Shown here: in pieces, positions 39,714-49,997 of the stretch
How positions within the stretch are numbered: position 1 is the first letter of the stretch
Layout of the letters: each line of letters opens with the position of its first letter
From: Hyphomicrobiales bacterium
GTDB taxonomy: Bacteria > Pseudomonadota > Alphaproteobacteria > Rhizobiales > Rhizobiaceae
Length of the DNA: 64,000 bases
Assembly: GCA_017305835.1 (NCBI GenBank)
Contig: JAFKJY010000041.1
Span: forward strand, 102,609 to 166,608
Direction of reading: 5' to 3'
Translations under genes and position numbers: made by a program
Notes under the pieces: generated by a model
The model's database searches: none
The model's input: the letters and a program-made list of their open reading frames with translations, nothing else
Told to the model about the DNA's origin: nothing

Positions 39714-41561
39714 TCACGCCTCGCGGTCGAGCGCTTCGAGTTCGTCGATCAGGCCCTCGATGACCGACAGGCCCTTCTGCCAGAAGTCCGGCTGGCTGGC
39801 GTCGAGGCCGAACGGGGCGAGCAGCTCCTTGTGATGCTTGGTGCCGCCGGCCCGCAGCATGTCGAAATACTTCTCCTGAAAACCCTTCTCGGCGTTCTGG
39901 TAGACTGCGAACAGCGAGTTCACCAGGCAGTCGCCGAACGCGTAGGCATAGACGTAGAAGGGCGAATGGATGAAGTGCGGGATGTAGGCCCAGAAGGTCT
40001 CGTAGCCCTCGCGCAGCGCGATCGCCGGGCCGAGGCTCTCGGCCTGCACCTCCAGCCAGAAACGGCCGAGCTGGTCGGAGGTCAGCTCGCCGTTGCGGCG
40101 CTCGCCGTGGACGCGGCGCTCGAACTGGTAGAAGGCGATCTGCCGCACGACCGTGTTGATCATGTCCTCGACCTTCTGGGCGAGCATGGCCTTGCGCTCG
40201 CGCCTGTCGCGCGTGCGGTCGAGCAGCGTGCGGAAGGTCAGCATCTCGCCGAACACGGAGGCCGTCTCGGCCAGCGTCAGCGGCGTCGACGACATCAGCG
40301 GCCCCTGGGCGCCGGCCAGAACCTGGTGCACGCCGTGGCCGAGCTCGTGGGCGAGCGTCATCACGTCGCGCGGCTTGCCGAGATAGTTGAGCAGCACGTA
40401 GGGGTGGGCGGACGGCACGGTCGGGTGGGCGAAGGCGCCCGGCGACTTGCCCGGCCGCACCGGCGCGTCGATCCAGCGGCCGTCGAAGAAGCGCAGCGCG
40501 ATCTCGGCCATCTCGGGCGCGAAGGCCTGGTAGGCCGACAGGACCGTGTTCTTGGCGTCCTCCCAGCCGATGACGGCCTGCGGCGTCTCGGGCAGCGGCG
40601 CGTTGCGATCCCAGTGGTTCATCTGGTCCATGCCGAGCCATTTCGCCTTCATCGCGTAGTAGCGGTGCGACAGGCGCGGATAGGCGTCACGCACGGCCGC
40701 CGCCAGCGCGTCGACCACCTCCGGCTCGACGCGGTTGGCCAGATGGCGTGAATCGGCGATGTCCTTGAAGCCGCGCCAGCGGTCGGAGATCTCCTTGTCC
40801 TTGGCGAGCGTGTTGGTGATCAGCGTGAACAGCCGCAGATTGTCGCGGAAGACAGCAGCGAGCGCGCCCGCCGCCTTGCGGCGCAGCTCGCCGTCGGCGC
40901 TCTGCAACAGGTTGAGCGTCGGCTCCAGCGCCAGCTTCTCGCCGTCGACCTCGAAGCGCAGCGCCGTCATCGTCTCGTCGAAAAGCCGGTTCCAGGCGCC
41001 GCGGCCGGTGACCGACTTCTCGTGGAAGAGCTGCTCGATGCGGTCCTCGAGCTGGTAGGGCTTGTCGAGCCTCAGGTCCTCGACCCACGGCCGGTAGTGG
41101 CCGAGCACAGGGTCGGCCTTCATCGCCGCCTCGAGCACGGCGTCGTCGACGTGATTCAGCTCCAGCGCGAAGAACAGCAGGTGCGCGCTGGCGTCGGTCA
41201 TCTTCTCCTGCAGGTCGCCGTAGAGCTTGGCGCGCTTGGGGTCCGACGTGTCGCCGGCATAGACGAGGCCGGCATAGGACATGATGCGGCCGATCAGCTC
41301 GTCGATCTGCTCGTAGACGCGCAGCGCCTCGCCCAGCCGGCCGGCGGCGCCCCTGGCCGCCTCGTCGGCGAGCTTGCACTTCCAGGCCTTCTCGAAGGCG
41401 ATCGATTCGTCGGCCGCGCGCTTGACGTCGCGCTGCAATTCCGGCGCGTCCATCCCGGCATAGAGATCGGCGAGGTTCCATTCGGGCAGGGCGCCGAGGC
41501 CGGCCGTCTCTTCCTTCACCCGCTGCGCCGTTGCCGCGCGTTTGCCCTTGCTGCTGGCCAT
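39714..41561 (-). CDS. pepF: Oligoendopeptidase F, M3 family (615 aa)
   Basis: Two regions are seen: an N-terminal oligoendopeptidase helical domain (residues about 115-185) and the C-terminal M3 catalytic domain. The zinc motif HELGH occurs in TLAHELGHGVHQVLAG and the third ligand Glu in LAETASVFGEM. The enzyme cuts short peptides in the cytoplasm, contributing to peptide turnover. No signal peptide is present. The length is normal for the PepF/M3 group. It is divergent from the sigma-54 response regulator. Confidence 0.95.
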   Translation of the reverse strand: MASSKGKRAATAQRVKEETAGLGALPEWNLADLYAGMDAPELQRDVKRAADESIAFEKAWKCKLADEAARGAAGRLGEALRVYEQIDELIGRIMSYAGLVYAGDTSDPKRAKLYGDLQEKMTDASAHLLFFALELNHVDDAVLEAAMKADPVLGHYRPWVEDLRLDKPYQLEDRIEQLFHEKSVTGRGAWNRLFDETMTALRFEVDGEKLALEPTLNLLQSADGELRRKAAGALAAVFRDNLRLFTLITNTLAKDKEISDRWRGFKDIADSRHLANRVEPEVVDALAAAVRDAYPRLSHRYYAMKAKWLGMDQMNHWDRNAPLPETPQAVIGWEDAKNTVLSAYQAFAPEMAEIALRFFDGRWIDAPVRPGKSPGAFAHPTVPSAHPYVLLNYLGKPRDVMTLAHELGHGVHQVLAGAQGPLMSSTPLTLAETASVFGEMLTFRTLLDRTRDRRERKAMLAQKVEDMINTVVRQIAFYQFERRVHGERRNGELTSDQLGRFWLEVQAESLGPAIALREGYETFWAYIPHFIHSPFYVYAYAFGDCLVNSLFAVYQNAEKGFQEKYFDMLRAGGTKHHKELLAPFGLDASQPDFWQKGLSVIEGLIDELEALDREA

Positions 41562-41691
41562 GAATCACCTCGCCTCGCCTGTCCCGGTGCCGCCGCTAAA
41601 GAAATGTTCACCGGATCGCTTCATGCTCATCTAGAGAATTGTGCCAATCTGAACCAGACCATCTGTCAACAATTCCTGCCGCGACGGAGCC

Positions 41692-43176
<1,485 letters not shown>

Positions 43177-43287
43177 GCGGGATGCGTGCCGCGTTTGCCA
43201 TATTCGCGATAAAAGATTGATTTACCATGTTGCCGATCTGGCAATTTGGCCATCATATCGCCACTGTGTGACCGCATTCGCCCTTCA

Positions 43288-43304
43288 ATAAGCGGCGATT
43301 AACC
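43288..43304 (+). promoter_or_regulatory. CtrA-like site upstream of the DUF882 gene
   Basis: ATAA-N7-TTAACC resembles the CtrA consensus TTAA-N7-TTAAC with one mismatch, 37 nt before the assigned start of an envelope peptidase gene. Cell-cycle control is typical for such genes in alphaproteobacteria, but a single imperfect site is weak evidence. Confidence 0.35.
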
Positions 43305-43340
43305 ATTAGTGTCGATATTCGGACCAGTCGAACGATCCGG

Positions 43341-45161
43341 ATGTCGTTCGGGGACAACGCAGAGCCGGCTGGCAGGGTTTTGACCAAGAGCACGCGTATC
43401 GAGAGGGGCGGACGGGACTTTGCGCCCGGTGGAAGGAGGGGCGTCAAGGCTCTCCTCCTGTCGCTTTGCCTGATGATGCTGGCGTCCGCCGGCGCGGCGC
43501 ATGCCGAGACGCGGACGCTGAAGCTCTACTTCATCCACACCCGCGAGCGCGCCGAGATCACCTTCAAGCGCGACGGCAAGTTCATCCCGTCGGGCCTGGC
43601 CCAGATCAACCATTTCCTGCGCGACTGGCGCAAGAACGAGTCCACCAAGATGGACCCGCGGGTGGTCGACCTCCTGTGGGAGGTGTACCAGGCGTCCGGT
43701 TCCAGGGACTATATCCACATCATTTGCGGCTACCGTTCGCCGGGCACCAACGCCATGCTGCGCAGCCGCAGCTCCGGCGTCGCCGAGAAGAGCCAGCACA
43801 TGCTCGGCAAGGCGATCGACTTCTACATCCCGGACGTGAAGCTCTCCAAGCTGCGCCAGACCGCGATGCGCTTCCAGTATGGCGGCGTCGGCTACTATCC
43901 GACCTCGGGCTCGCCCTTCGTGCATCTCGACGTCGGCAGCGCCCGCTACTGGCCGCGCATGAGCCGCGGAGAGATGATGGCGATGTTCCCCGACGGCAAG
44001 TCGGTCTACGTGCCCTCAGACGGCAAGCCGCTCGCCGGCTATGCCCAGGCGATGGCTTCCTACAAGTCGCGCCGCAGCGGTGGCGCCGAGATCCAGCTCG
44101 CCAGCGCGTCCGCCGACGACAAGCCGCGCCGCGGCTTCCTCGCCAACCTGTTCGGCGGCGGCGCCGACGAGGACGAGGATTCGTCCGACGTGCAGGTCGC
44201 ATCGGCCGCTCCGGCCAGGGCGCCGGCGACGATCGCCGCGAGCGGCAAGGCCGCCGTCGCGGCTGCCGCCACGCAGCCCGCCTCGCCTGCCGCCATCCTC
44301 GCCGCGCTGCCGGCCAAGTCGATCCCGCTGCCCGGCGTGGCGCCGCGTCCGAACGTCGATGTCGGCGCGCCGGCCGTTGCGGCCGCCCCGGCCACCGTCG
44401 AGGCGCCTGCCTCGCCCTATCCGCAGCTCGCGCTGCTGAAAGTGCCGCTGCCGACGCCGCGGCCTGATTACACGCCGCCTTCAGCCACCCCGCTGCCGGC
44501 CGAGCCGCCAGTGCAGGTCGCCTCCGCCGAACCGGCCCCGACCACCGCCGAGCTGCGCGGCGCGCAGGAAGCCACCGCCAACGCGGCCGCCGGCGTGCAG
44601 GCCACGCCCCCCGCGACGCTCGCCGCCTACGTCCCGCTGCCGACCAGCCGTCCGGCAGTCGAGGCCGACATGACCATGGCCGCGCTGTCGAAGCCGCACA
44701 CGGCGCTCGGCAAGGCCCAGAGCTCCGAGGCCGCGTTCGCCCGCGCCGAGGCCAAGGAAATGATCGACCAGAAGCTGGCGCGGCTGGCGTCCGCCCCGAG
44801 CGCGTCGCCGCGGCTCGCCATGATCGCCCGCGAAGCGGGAACGGACGCCTCGGCCGTGCTCAGCGCCGGTCCGCGCACCACCGACAAGGGCGCGCGCCCA
44901 ACGGTGGCCGACGAGCGGCCGGATCCGCGCTCGATCGCGATCCCGGTGCCGCAGCAGGTGGCGCGCTGGGCGCTCTCCAACGAGCCGGTGACGCTCGACA
45001 CGCGCGGCACCAAGGCCCCGTCCTTCGCCCACGCCTTGGTGCGCTCGGCGCCGCAGGTCGTCTACACGGCGGGCTTCCAGACCGCCTCGGCCCAGCCGGA
45101 CCCGAACCGCTTCACCGGGCGCGCCGTCGTCTTCCTCTCCGTCGCCCGCTTCCAGAACTGA
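43341..45161 (+). CDS. DUF882 (M15-like) periplasmic peptidase with long Pro/Ala tail (606 aa)
   Basis: A membrane or signal segment (VKALLLSLCLMMLASAGAAHA, residues about 35-55) precedes a DUF882 domain of the peptidase M15 clan. The zinc ligands read SQHMLGKAIDFYIP (His and Asp) and PFVHLDVG (His). The domain ends near residue 215. The other 390 residues are Ala/Pro-rich, low-complexity sequence without a recognised domain, much longer than in YcbK-type proteins. The domain is expected to trim peptidoglycan peptides. The start is uncertain: ATG at 43341 lacks a good ribosome site and a TTG at 43380 would give a more normal signal peptide. Confidence 0.88.
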   Translation: MSFGDNAEPAGRVLTKSTRIERGGRDFAPGGRRGVKALLLSLCLMMLASAGAAHAETRTLKLYFIHTRERAEITFKRDGKFIPSGLAQINHFLRDWRKNESTKMDPRVVDLLWEVYQASGSRDYIHIICGYRSPGTNAMLRSRSSGVAEKSQHMLGKAIDFYIPDVKLSKLRQTAMRFQYGGVGYYPTSGSPFVHLDVGSARYWPRMSRGEMMAMFPDGKSVYVPSDGKPLAGYAQAMASYKSRRSGGAEIQLASASADDKPRRGFLANLFGGGADEDEDSSDVQVASAAPARAPATIAASGKAAVAAAATQPASPAAILAALPAKSIPLPGVAPRPNVDVGAPAVAAAPATVEAPASPYPQLALLKVPLPTPRPDYTPPSATPLPAEPPVQVASAEPAPTTAELRGAQEATANAAAGVQATPPATLAAYVPLPTSRPAVEADMTMAALSKPHTALGKAQSSEAAFARAEAKEMIDQKLARLASAPSASPRLAMIAREAGTDASAVLSAGPRTTDKGARPTVADERPDPRSIAIPVPQQVARWALSNEPVTLDTRGTKAPSFAHALVRSAPQVVYTAGFQTASAQPDPNRFTGRAVVFLSVARFQN

Positions 45162-45191
45162 GCGCGGTCGCCCTTCCGGGCGGCACCCGGC

Positions 45192-45833
45192 CTACTTCCG
45201 CCGCAGCTTAGACGCCTCGCGCGCGAGCGCTTCGATCTCGTCCCAGCGGCCGTCGCCGACGAGAGCGTCCGGGGCCACCCAGGAGCCGCCGATGCAGATC
45301 ACGTTGGGCAGCGAGAGGTAACTTTCCGCATTCTTCGGCGTGATGCCGCCGGTCGGGCAGAAGCGCATCTGCGCCAGCGGCGATGCGAGCGCCTTGAGGT
45401 AGGGCGCGCCGCCCGACTGCTCGGCCGGGAAGAACTTGGCGGCGGTGTAGCCCTCCTCCTGCAAGGCCATGATCTCGCTCGGCGTCGCCGCGCCGGGCAG
45501 GAAGGGCAGGCCGCCGAGGCGCGCCTCGGCGAGCAGTTGCGGGGTCGTGCCGGGGCTGACGATGAAGCGGGAGCCGGCATCGGCGGCGCGGCCGTAGTCG
45601 CGCGCCGACAGGATCGTGCCGGCGCCGACGATCGCTTCCGGCACCTCCTGCGAGACGAGGCGGATCGCGTCGAGCGCCACCGGCGTGCGCAGCGTCACCT
45701 CGATCGCCGGCAGGCCGCCGCGCGCCAGCGCACGGGCGAGCGGAATGGCATCCTCCAGCCGGCGGACCAGGAGGACGGGAACCACCGGCTGGCCCGCAAG
45801 GAGGTCGATCATCTGTTCGGATGGAGTGGTCAT
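45192..45833 (-). CDS. eda: 2-dehydro-3-deoxy-phosphogluconate (KDPG) aldolase (213 aa)
   Basis: A class I aldolase barrel: VVPVLLVRRLEDAIPLARAL at the start, catalytic Glu in AIEVTLRT, the phosphate-binding GAGTIL run, the Schiff-base Lys in AAKFFPAEQSGG and FCPTGGI. It splits KDPG into pyruvate and glyceraldehyde-3-phosphate, the last step of Entner-Doudoroff glycolysis. The ATG at 45833 is selected on length; the frame continues upstream without homology. No edd or other sugar genes adjoin it. Confidence 0.95.
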   Translation of the reverse strand: MTTPSEQMIDLLAGQPVVPVLLVRRLEDAIPLARALARGGLPAIEVTLRTPVALDAIRLVSQEVPEAIVGAGTILSARDYGRAADAGSRFIVSPGTTPQLLAEARLGGLPFLPGAATPSEIMALQEEGYTAAKFFPAEQSGGAPYLKALASPLAQMRFCPTGGITPKNAESYLSLPNVICIGGSWVAPDALVGDGRWDEIEALAREASKLRRK

Positions 45834-45894
45834 CGCGCAGGTCCCCGCCAATTCTTCAATCGATTTAGAAAACCGGACGGACAATGTCCACCGG

Positions 45895-46782
45895 TCAGTC
45901 CGCGGCGAACATCCGCGCGCGCAGCATGCTTATCAGGCGCCGCCACCATTTGCGAAGGCGTCCGGTCAGCGAAAGCGCCTGACGCAGCGCGGCGCGGGTG
46001 CGCGGGCCGACGATGCCGTCGACGGACAGACCGGCGTCGCGCTGGAAGCGCTCGACCGCGTCCTGCATCAGCGGGCCGAAGGCGCCGTCGACGGCGACCG
46101 GATAGCCGGCGCCCGAGAGCGCGGCCTGCAGGTCGCGCACGGCCTCGCCGCGATCGCCGCGGCGCAGCGGCGGGATGGGAGCCGGCGCGGCTGCGCCGCC
46201 GGCCGCATGGCGCGCGAAGGCCTGCGCCAGCCGGGTGTCGTAGCGGTTGGTGCGGTAGCCAGGGCCATTGTAGCCGCGCGCCACGGCCGGCCAATCATGC
46301 AGCGCCAGCGGCTTCACGAGGCCGGCCTTGAGGATGTAGCGCGCCATCAGGCGGATCTGGCCGGCCGCACTCTCGCGCGCTTCCGCGACCAGCGCGTCGA
46401 CGGTTGCGTAGCCGGGCCAGGCCCAGTGCGCGCCCATCACCTGGCCGAGGCCCCAGGAGGTCGATTCCCACGCCGCTGCGGCGTCGATGCCGGCGGCGCT
46501 ATCGAGCAGGTGCCAGCGCTCGGCCTGCGAGGCCGGGTTGGCGACGACGCCCGGCGCCGGCGACGACAGGCCGAGCGCGCGGGCGCGCGCCCGCTTGTCG
46601 GGCGACAGCCGGCGGTCGAAATAGTGCCCCTCGAAGCGGATCAGCGGCTCGTTGCGCCCGTCGACGGCGACGAAGGCGCGGCCGTCCGTCTCGACCTCGG
46701 CGATGCCGGCGAGCGCGGCCGCCTCCAGCCCGAACTCGCGGGCCACCCGGTCGATTGCGTCGGTCGTCTCCTGCGTGAACAT
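45895..46782 (-). CDS. N-acetylmuramidase-domain protein with peptidoglycan-binding domain (295 aa)
   Basis: The N-terminal 180 residues match the N-acetylmuramidase (PF11860) family known from phage endolysins: LIRFEGHYFDRRL, WESTSWGLGQVMG and WPAVARGYNGPGY are its landmarks, with an early Glu (AEVETDG) as likely catalyst. Residues about 205-265 form a PG_binding_1 domain (LRRGDRGEAVRDLQAALSGA). No signal peptide is present, which fits an endolysin or autolysin needing a holin or other export. It ends in a basic tail. AGGAGACGGAA sits before the ATG at 46782. No phage genes are nearby. Confidence 0.88.
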   Translation of the reverse strand: MFTQETTDAIDRVAREFGLEAAALAGIAEVETDGRAFVAVDGRNEPLIRFEGHYFDRRLSPDKRARARALGLSSPAPGVVANPASQAERWHLLDSAAGIDAAAAWESTSWGLGQVMGAHWAWPGYATVDALVAEARESAAGQIRLMARYILKAGLVKPLALHDWPAVARGYNGPGYRTNRYDTRLAQAFARHAAGGAAAPAPIPPLRRGDRGEAVRDLQAALSGAGYPVAVDGAFGPLMQDAVERFQRDAGLSVDGIVGPRTRAALRQALSLTGRLRKWWRRLISMLRARMFAAD

Positions 46783-46938
46783 TTCCGTCTCCTGCACGAT
46801 GGCCGATTGTGGTCGTCGTCAGGGCCGTCGGGGATAAACCGCCTTTCCACCGGCCGGGTTCCGCCCTCGCAAACCATTGATCCGCAAGGGATGAAACGCG
46901 GCTTGAGGGATCGCCGCGAAACAATTATCTGCAACGCC

Positions 46939-47871
46939 ATGCACGCTCGGGCCGAACAGGAAGAGACGTCCCGCGTCGCCGCCTTCTACGGGTTCGCGGC
47001 CGTCGCCGAACCGGCGCGGCTGCGCGAATCGCTGCGCGCGCTATGTGCGGACCTCGGCACGCGCGGCACGATCCTCGTTGCGCCGGAAGGCATCAACGGG
47101 ACGGTGGCCGGCCTTGGCGCGGCGATCGACCGGCTGGTGGCGCATCTGCGCGCGCTGCCGGGGCTGGGCGGGATGGACGTGAAGTTCAGCCACGCCGCGC
47201 AGATGCCGTTTCACCGCATGAAGGTGCGGCTGAAGCGCGAGATCGTGACGATGGGCGTCGACGGGCTCGATCCTGTGGCGGGTGCGGGCCGCCACATCGC
47301 GCCGCGCGACTGGAACGCGCTGATCGCCGACCCCGGCACCGTCGTCATCGACACGCGCAACGGCTACGAGGTGGCGCTCGGCAGTTTTCGCGGCGCGACG
47401 GACCCGCAGACGGCGAGTTTTCGCGAGTTTCCCGGCTGGGCCGACGCACATGCCGAGGATCTGCGCGGCAGGAAGGTCGCCATGTTCTGCACCGGCGGCA
47501 TACGGTGCGAGAAGGCGACCGCCTACATGCGCAGCATCGGCGTCGAGGAGGTGTTCCACCTCAAGGGCGGCATCCTGAAATATCTGGAGGAGGTGCCGGC
47601 CGGCGAAAGCCTGTGGGAGGGCGAATGCTTCGTCTTCGACGAGCGCGTCGCCGTCGTCCACGGGCTTGCGGAAGGCGAGGCGAGCCTGTGCCGCGCCTGC
47701 CGGCGGCCGCTGACGCAGGAGGACCGCCGCTCGCCGCTGCATGCCGAGGGCGTGGCCTGCGTCCATTGTCACGACAGAAGCAGCGAGGCCGACAGGGCGC
47801 GCTATGCGGAGCGGCACCGGCAGGTGGAGCTCGCCGAAAGGCGCGGCGGGGCGCCGCATATCGGCCGCTGA
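46939..47871 (+). CDS. trhO: tRNA uridine(34) hydroxylase TrhO, rhodanese-like (310 aa)
   Basis: An N-terminal acylphosphatase-like domain (GTILVAPEGINGTVAG) is followed by a rhodanese domain (about residues 115-215) with active-site Cys in MFCTGGIRCEKA. A C-terminal cysteine cluster (CRACRRP ... CVHCHD) follows. This is the YceA/TrhO arrangement; the enzyme hydroxylates wobble uridines, the first step to cmo5U-type modification, in the cytoplasm. The ATG at 46939 gives the normal length. It is divergent from the muramidase gene. Confidence 0.94.
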   Translation: MHARAEQEETSRVAAFYGFAAVAEPARLRESLRALCADLGTRGTILVAPEGINGTVAGLGAAIDRLVAHLRALPGLGGMDVKFSHAAQMPFHRMKVRLKREIVTMGVDGLDPVAGAGRHIAPRDWNALIADPGTVVIDTRNGYEVALGSFRGATDPQTASFREFPGWADAHAEDLRGRKVAMFCTGGIRCEKATAYMRSIGVEEVFHLKGGILKYLEEVPAGESLWEGECFVFDERVAVVHGLAEGEASLCRACRRPLTQEDRRSPLHAEGVACVHCHDRSSEADRARYAERHRQVELAERRGGAPHIGR

Positions 47872-47949
47872 GGTTTGAAAAGCGGACCGCGGCTGCCTAC
47901 CTCACGTCGAGCGGCCGCGAGGCGGCGCTCACCGCAACGAGGACCGGCC

Positions 47950-48654
47950 ATGTTCGACGCACGCCAGCTTCTCGACGATCTTCTCGGCTCCAACGTGCCG
48001 GGCACCGAAAAGACGGTCCGCCAGCCGGCCGGCGGCGCGGTGCAGCTCGCCCGCGACAACCCGATCGCCACCGGCGCGATCGCGGCGGTGCTGCTCGGCA
48101 CGGGCGCGGGCCGCGCGGTCACCGGCACGGCGCTGAGGGTCGGCGGCCTGGCGGCGATCGCCGGCCTCGCCTACAAGGCCTACCAGAACTACCAGTCCGG
48201 CCAGCGGCCGGGTGCGGCCCAGCCGGAGCAGGCCGGGCCGCTGGCGCTGCCGGCGCCGACCGACACTCCCTTCGATCCGAAGCTCGCGCCGCAGGGCGAG
48301 GCGGAGTTCGCGCTGGTGCTGGTGCGGGCGATGATCGCGGCCGCGCGCGCCGACGGCCGCGTCGACGATGCCGAGCGCTCCCACATCTCCGACCGGCTGC
48401 GGCTCGCCGGATATGGCGGCGAGGCCAGGGACTTCCTGCTTGCCGAGCTGGAGAAGCCGGTGGACGTCGACGCGCTCGTCGCGGCGGCGCGGTCCGACGC
48501 GCAGAAGGCCGAGCTCTATACCGCCTCGCGGCTGGCGATCGAGCCGGACACGGCGGCCGAGCGCGGCTATCTCGACGATCTGGCGGACCGGCTCCGCCTG
48601 CCGGGCCCGCTGGTCGAGCACATCGAGCAGACCGTGGCCGAGGTGAAGGCCTGA
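47950..48654 (+). CDS. DUF533/TerB-like membrane protein (234 aa)
   Basis: A hydrophobic, Gly/Ala-rich stretch (about residues 33-70) ends with GLAYKAYQNYQSGQRP, the DUF533 (YebE) signature. A linker follows, then an all-helical TerB-like domain (residues 115-230) with LVRAMIAAARADGRVDDAER, the acidic DGRVD element of the fold. A role in stress or metal handling at the inner membrane has been suggested for relatives, without a known mechanism. The ATG at 47950 gives a family-like length. A strong terminator-bearing RNA element lies 60-137 nt after its stop. Confidence 0.88.
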   Translation: MFDARQLLDDLLGSNVPGTEKTVRQPAGGAVQLARDNPIATGAIAAVLLGTGAGRAVTGTALRVGGLAAIAGLAYKAYQNYQSGQRPGAAQPEQAGPLALPAPTDTPFDPKLAPQGEAEFALVLVRAMIAAARADGRVDDAERSHISDRLRLAGYGGEARDFLLAELEKPVDVDALVAAARSDAQKAELYTASRLAIEPDTAAERGYLDDLADRLRLPGPLVEHIEQTVAEVKA

Positions 48655-48713
48655 GGCGCCGGCCGAAGGACTGCGGCCCGGCGGTAACCTCGCGTTAACC
48701 ATTCGAGCCCATC

Positions 48714-48791
48714 CTGACCGGTCGTGAACCGACTTTCCTCCTCCCAAGACGGTTCCGATCGTGGGGCGGGTCGCAAGACCCGCCCTTTTTT
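48714..48791 (+). ncRNA. Anti-Shine-Dalgarno small RNA, alpha-r14/cuckoo-RNA type (candidate)
   Basis: A stem GGTCG-T-GAACCG (48720-48731) pairs with CGGTTC-CGATC (48750-48760), leaving an 18-nt loop that displays TTTCCTCCTCCC, complementary to ribosome-binding sites. A GGGCGGGTC/GACCCGCCC terminator with six T follows directly. Hairpin loops with CCUCCUCCC are the defining feature of alpha-r14 and cuckoo RNAs of alphaproteobacteria. No convincing promoter is seen, so it may instead be processed from the 3' end of the DUF533 mRNA. Confidence 0.65.
48764..48791 (+). terminator. Rho-independent terminator
   Basis: GGGCGGGTC-GCAA-GACCCGCCC forms a 9-bp stem with a stable tetraloop, followed by six T. 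It ends the anti-SD RNA element and probably also the DUF533 transcript. Confidence 0.95.
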
Positions 48792-48854
48792 CCGGCCGAC
48801 TTGCCGCCTCGGCCCGTATCTGCGATCAAGTCCGGCTTTCGCGGAGGAACGGAG

Positions 48855-49604
48855 ATGGCCCAGAAAATCGCTCTCGTGACCGGAGCCGGCAGCGGGATCG
48901 GCCGCGCGGCGGCGCTGGCGCTGGTGGCAGACGGCTGGGACACGATCCTCGTCGGCCGGCGCATGGACAAGCTGGAGGAGGCGGTGGCCGAGGCGCATGG
49001 GCCGGGCCGGGCCATGCCGATCGCCTGCGACGTGACCAATGCCGAGCAGGTCGAGGTGGTGTTCACCCGTATCGAGCGCGAGCTTGGGCGGCTCGATCTC
49101 CTGTTCAACAATGCCGGCATGAGCGCCAGGGCGGCGCCGATCGACGAGATCCCCGTCGAGACCTGGCGCGAGGTCGTCGACGTCAACGTCACCGGCTCGT
49201 TCCTGTGCGCGCGGGCCGCGTTCGGGCTGATGCGGCGGCAGCGGCCGATGGGCGGCCGCATCATCAACAACGGCTCGATCTCGGCGCATGCGCCGCGGCC
49301 GGGCTCGGCGCCCTACACGACCACCAAGCACGCGATCACCGGCCTGACCAAGACGCTGGCGCTGGACGGGCGGCCGTTCGACATCGCCTGCGGCCAGATC
49401 GACATCGGCAACGCCTATACCGACATGGCTGCGCGCATGGCCGAGGGCGTGTCGCAGGCGGACGGGACCGTGAGGGCGGAGGCGACGATGGACGTGCGCC
49501 ACGTCGCCGACGCGGTGGTCCACATGGCGGGCCTGCCGCTCGACGCCAACGTGCTGTTCATGACGGTGATGGCGACGAAGATGCCCTTCGTCGGCCGCGG
49601 CTGA
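48855..49604 (+). CDS. SDR-family NAD(P)-dependent oxidoreductase (249 aa)
   Basis: A classical short-chain dehydrogenase: cofactor motif [10 protein letters not shown] at residues about 10-19, NNAG in [10 protein letters not shown], the catalytic Ser in NGSISAHA and the YxxxK pair in YTTTKHA. A basic Arg pair (GRRMDK) after the second strand suggests NADP preference. The substrate is unknown. GGAGGAACGGAG precedes the ATG at 48855. It converges on the YciI-like gene, 9 nt apart. Confidence 0.93.
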   Translation: MAQKIALVTGAGSGIGRAAALALVADGWDTILVGRRMDKLEEAVAEAHGPGRAMPIACDVTNAEQVEVVFTRIERELGRLDLLFNNAGMSARAAPIDEIPVETWREVVDVNVTGSFLCARAAFGLMRRQRPMGGRIINNGSISAHAPRPGSAPYTTTKHAITGLTKTLALDGRPFDIACGQIDIGNAYTDMAARMAEGVSQADGTVRAEATMDVRHVADAVVHMAGLPLDANVLFMTVMATKMPFVGRG

Positions 49605-49613
49605 AGCCACGCC

Positions 49614-49979
49614 TCAGCCGCCGCGGACGGGTTCGCCCGGCAGATAGAGCCTGACCGGCCGGATTTCGTAGACGGCGGACGTGTTGACCTGCTGAAGCTC
49701 GCGCGCGGCGGCCACCGCCTGGTCGAGCGAATCGCATTCCAGCATGTAGAAGCCGAGGAGGTGTTCCTTCGTCTCGGCGAAGGGGCCGTCGGTCACCACG
49801 CCCTTGCGCAGCGTGGCCGCAGCTTCGGTGAAATCCAGCCGCGCCGCCGGCCCCATCGTGGCCTCTTCGCCGATGCGGTCGTGCGCCTTCATCAGCCGGT
49901 CCATGAGACCGGCGTCCTCTTCCGAGGTGAGGCCGGTGATGGCGGCCGGCTCGTGATAGGCGAGTATGGCGTAGATCAT
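49614..49979 (-). CDS. YCII-related (DGPF) domain protein (121 aa)
   Basis: One YCII/DGPF domain (PF03795) covers the protein, with the defining DGPFAETKEHLLGFYMLEC run. These small ferredoxin-like-fold proteins are common in alphaproteobacteria, often paired with sigma factors; no sigma gene adjoins this one. The chemistry is unknown. It lies 18 nt downstream of the aminotransferase start codon's gene end region on the same strand and may be read through from it or, more likely, is expressed alone. Confidence 0.9.
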   Translation of the reverse strand: MIYAILAYHEPAAITGLTSEEDAGLMDRLMKAHDRIGEEATMGPAARLDFTEAAATLRKGVVTDGPFAETKEHLLGFYMLECDSLDQAVAAARELQQVNTSAVYEIRPVRLYLPGEPVRGG

Positions 49980-49997
49980 GCGGTCGCTCCGTGTCGG

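Noticed and set aside
45895..46782. Prophage remnant suggested by the endolysin-type muramidase
   Set aside because: Neighbours are ordinary housekeeping genes (eda, trhO) and no capsid, tail, holin or integrase genes occur.
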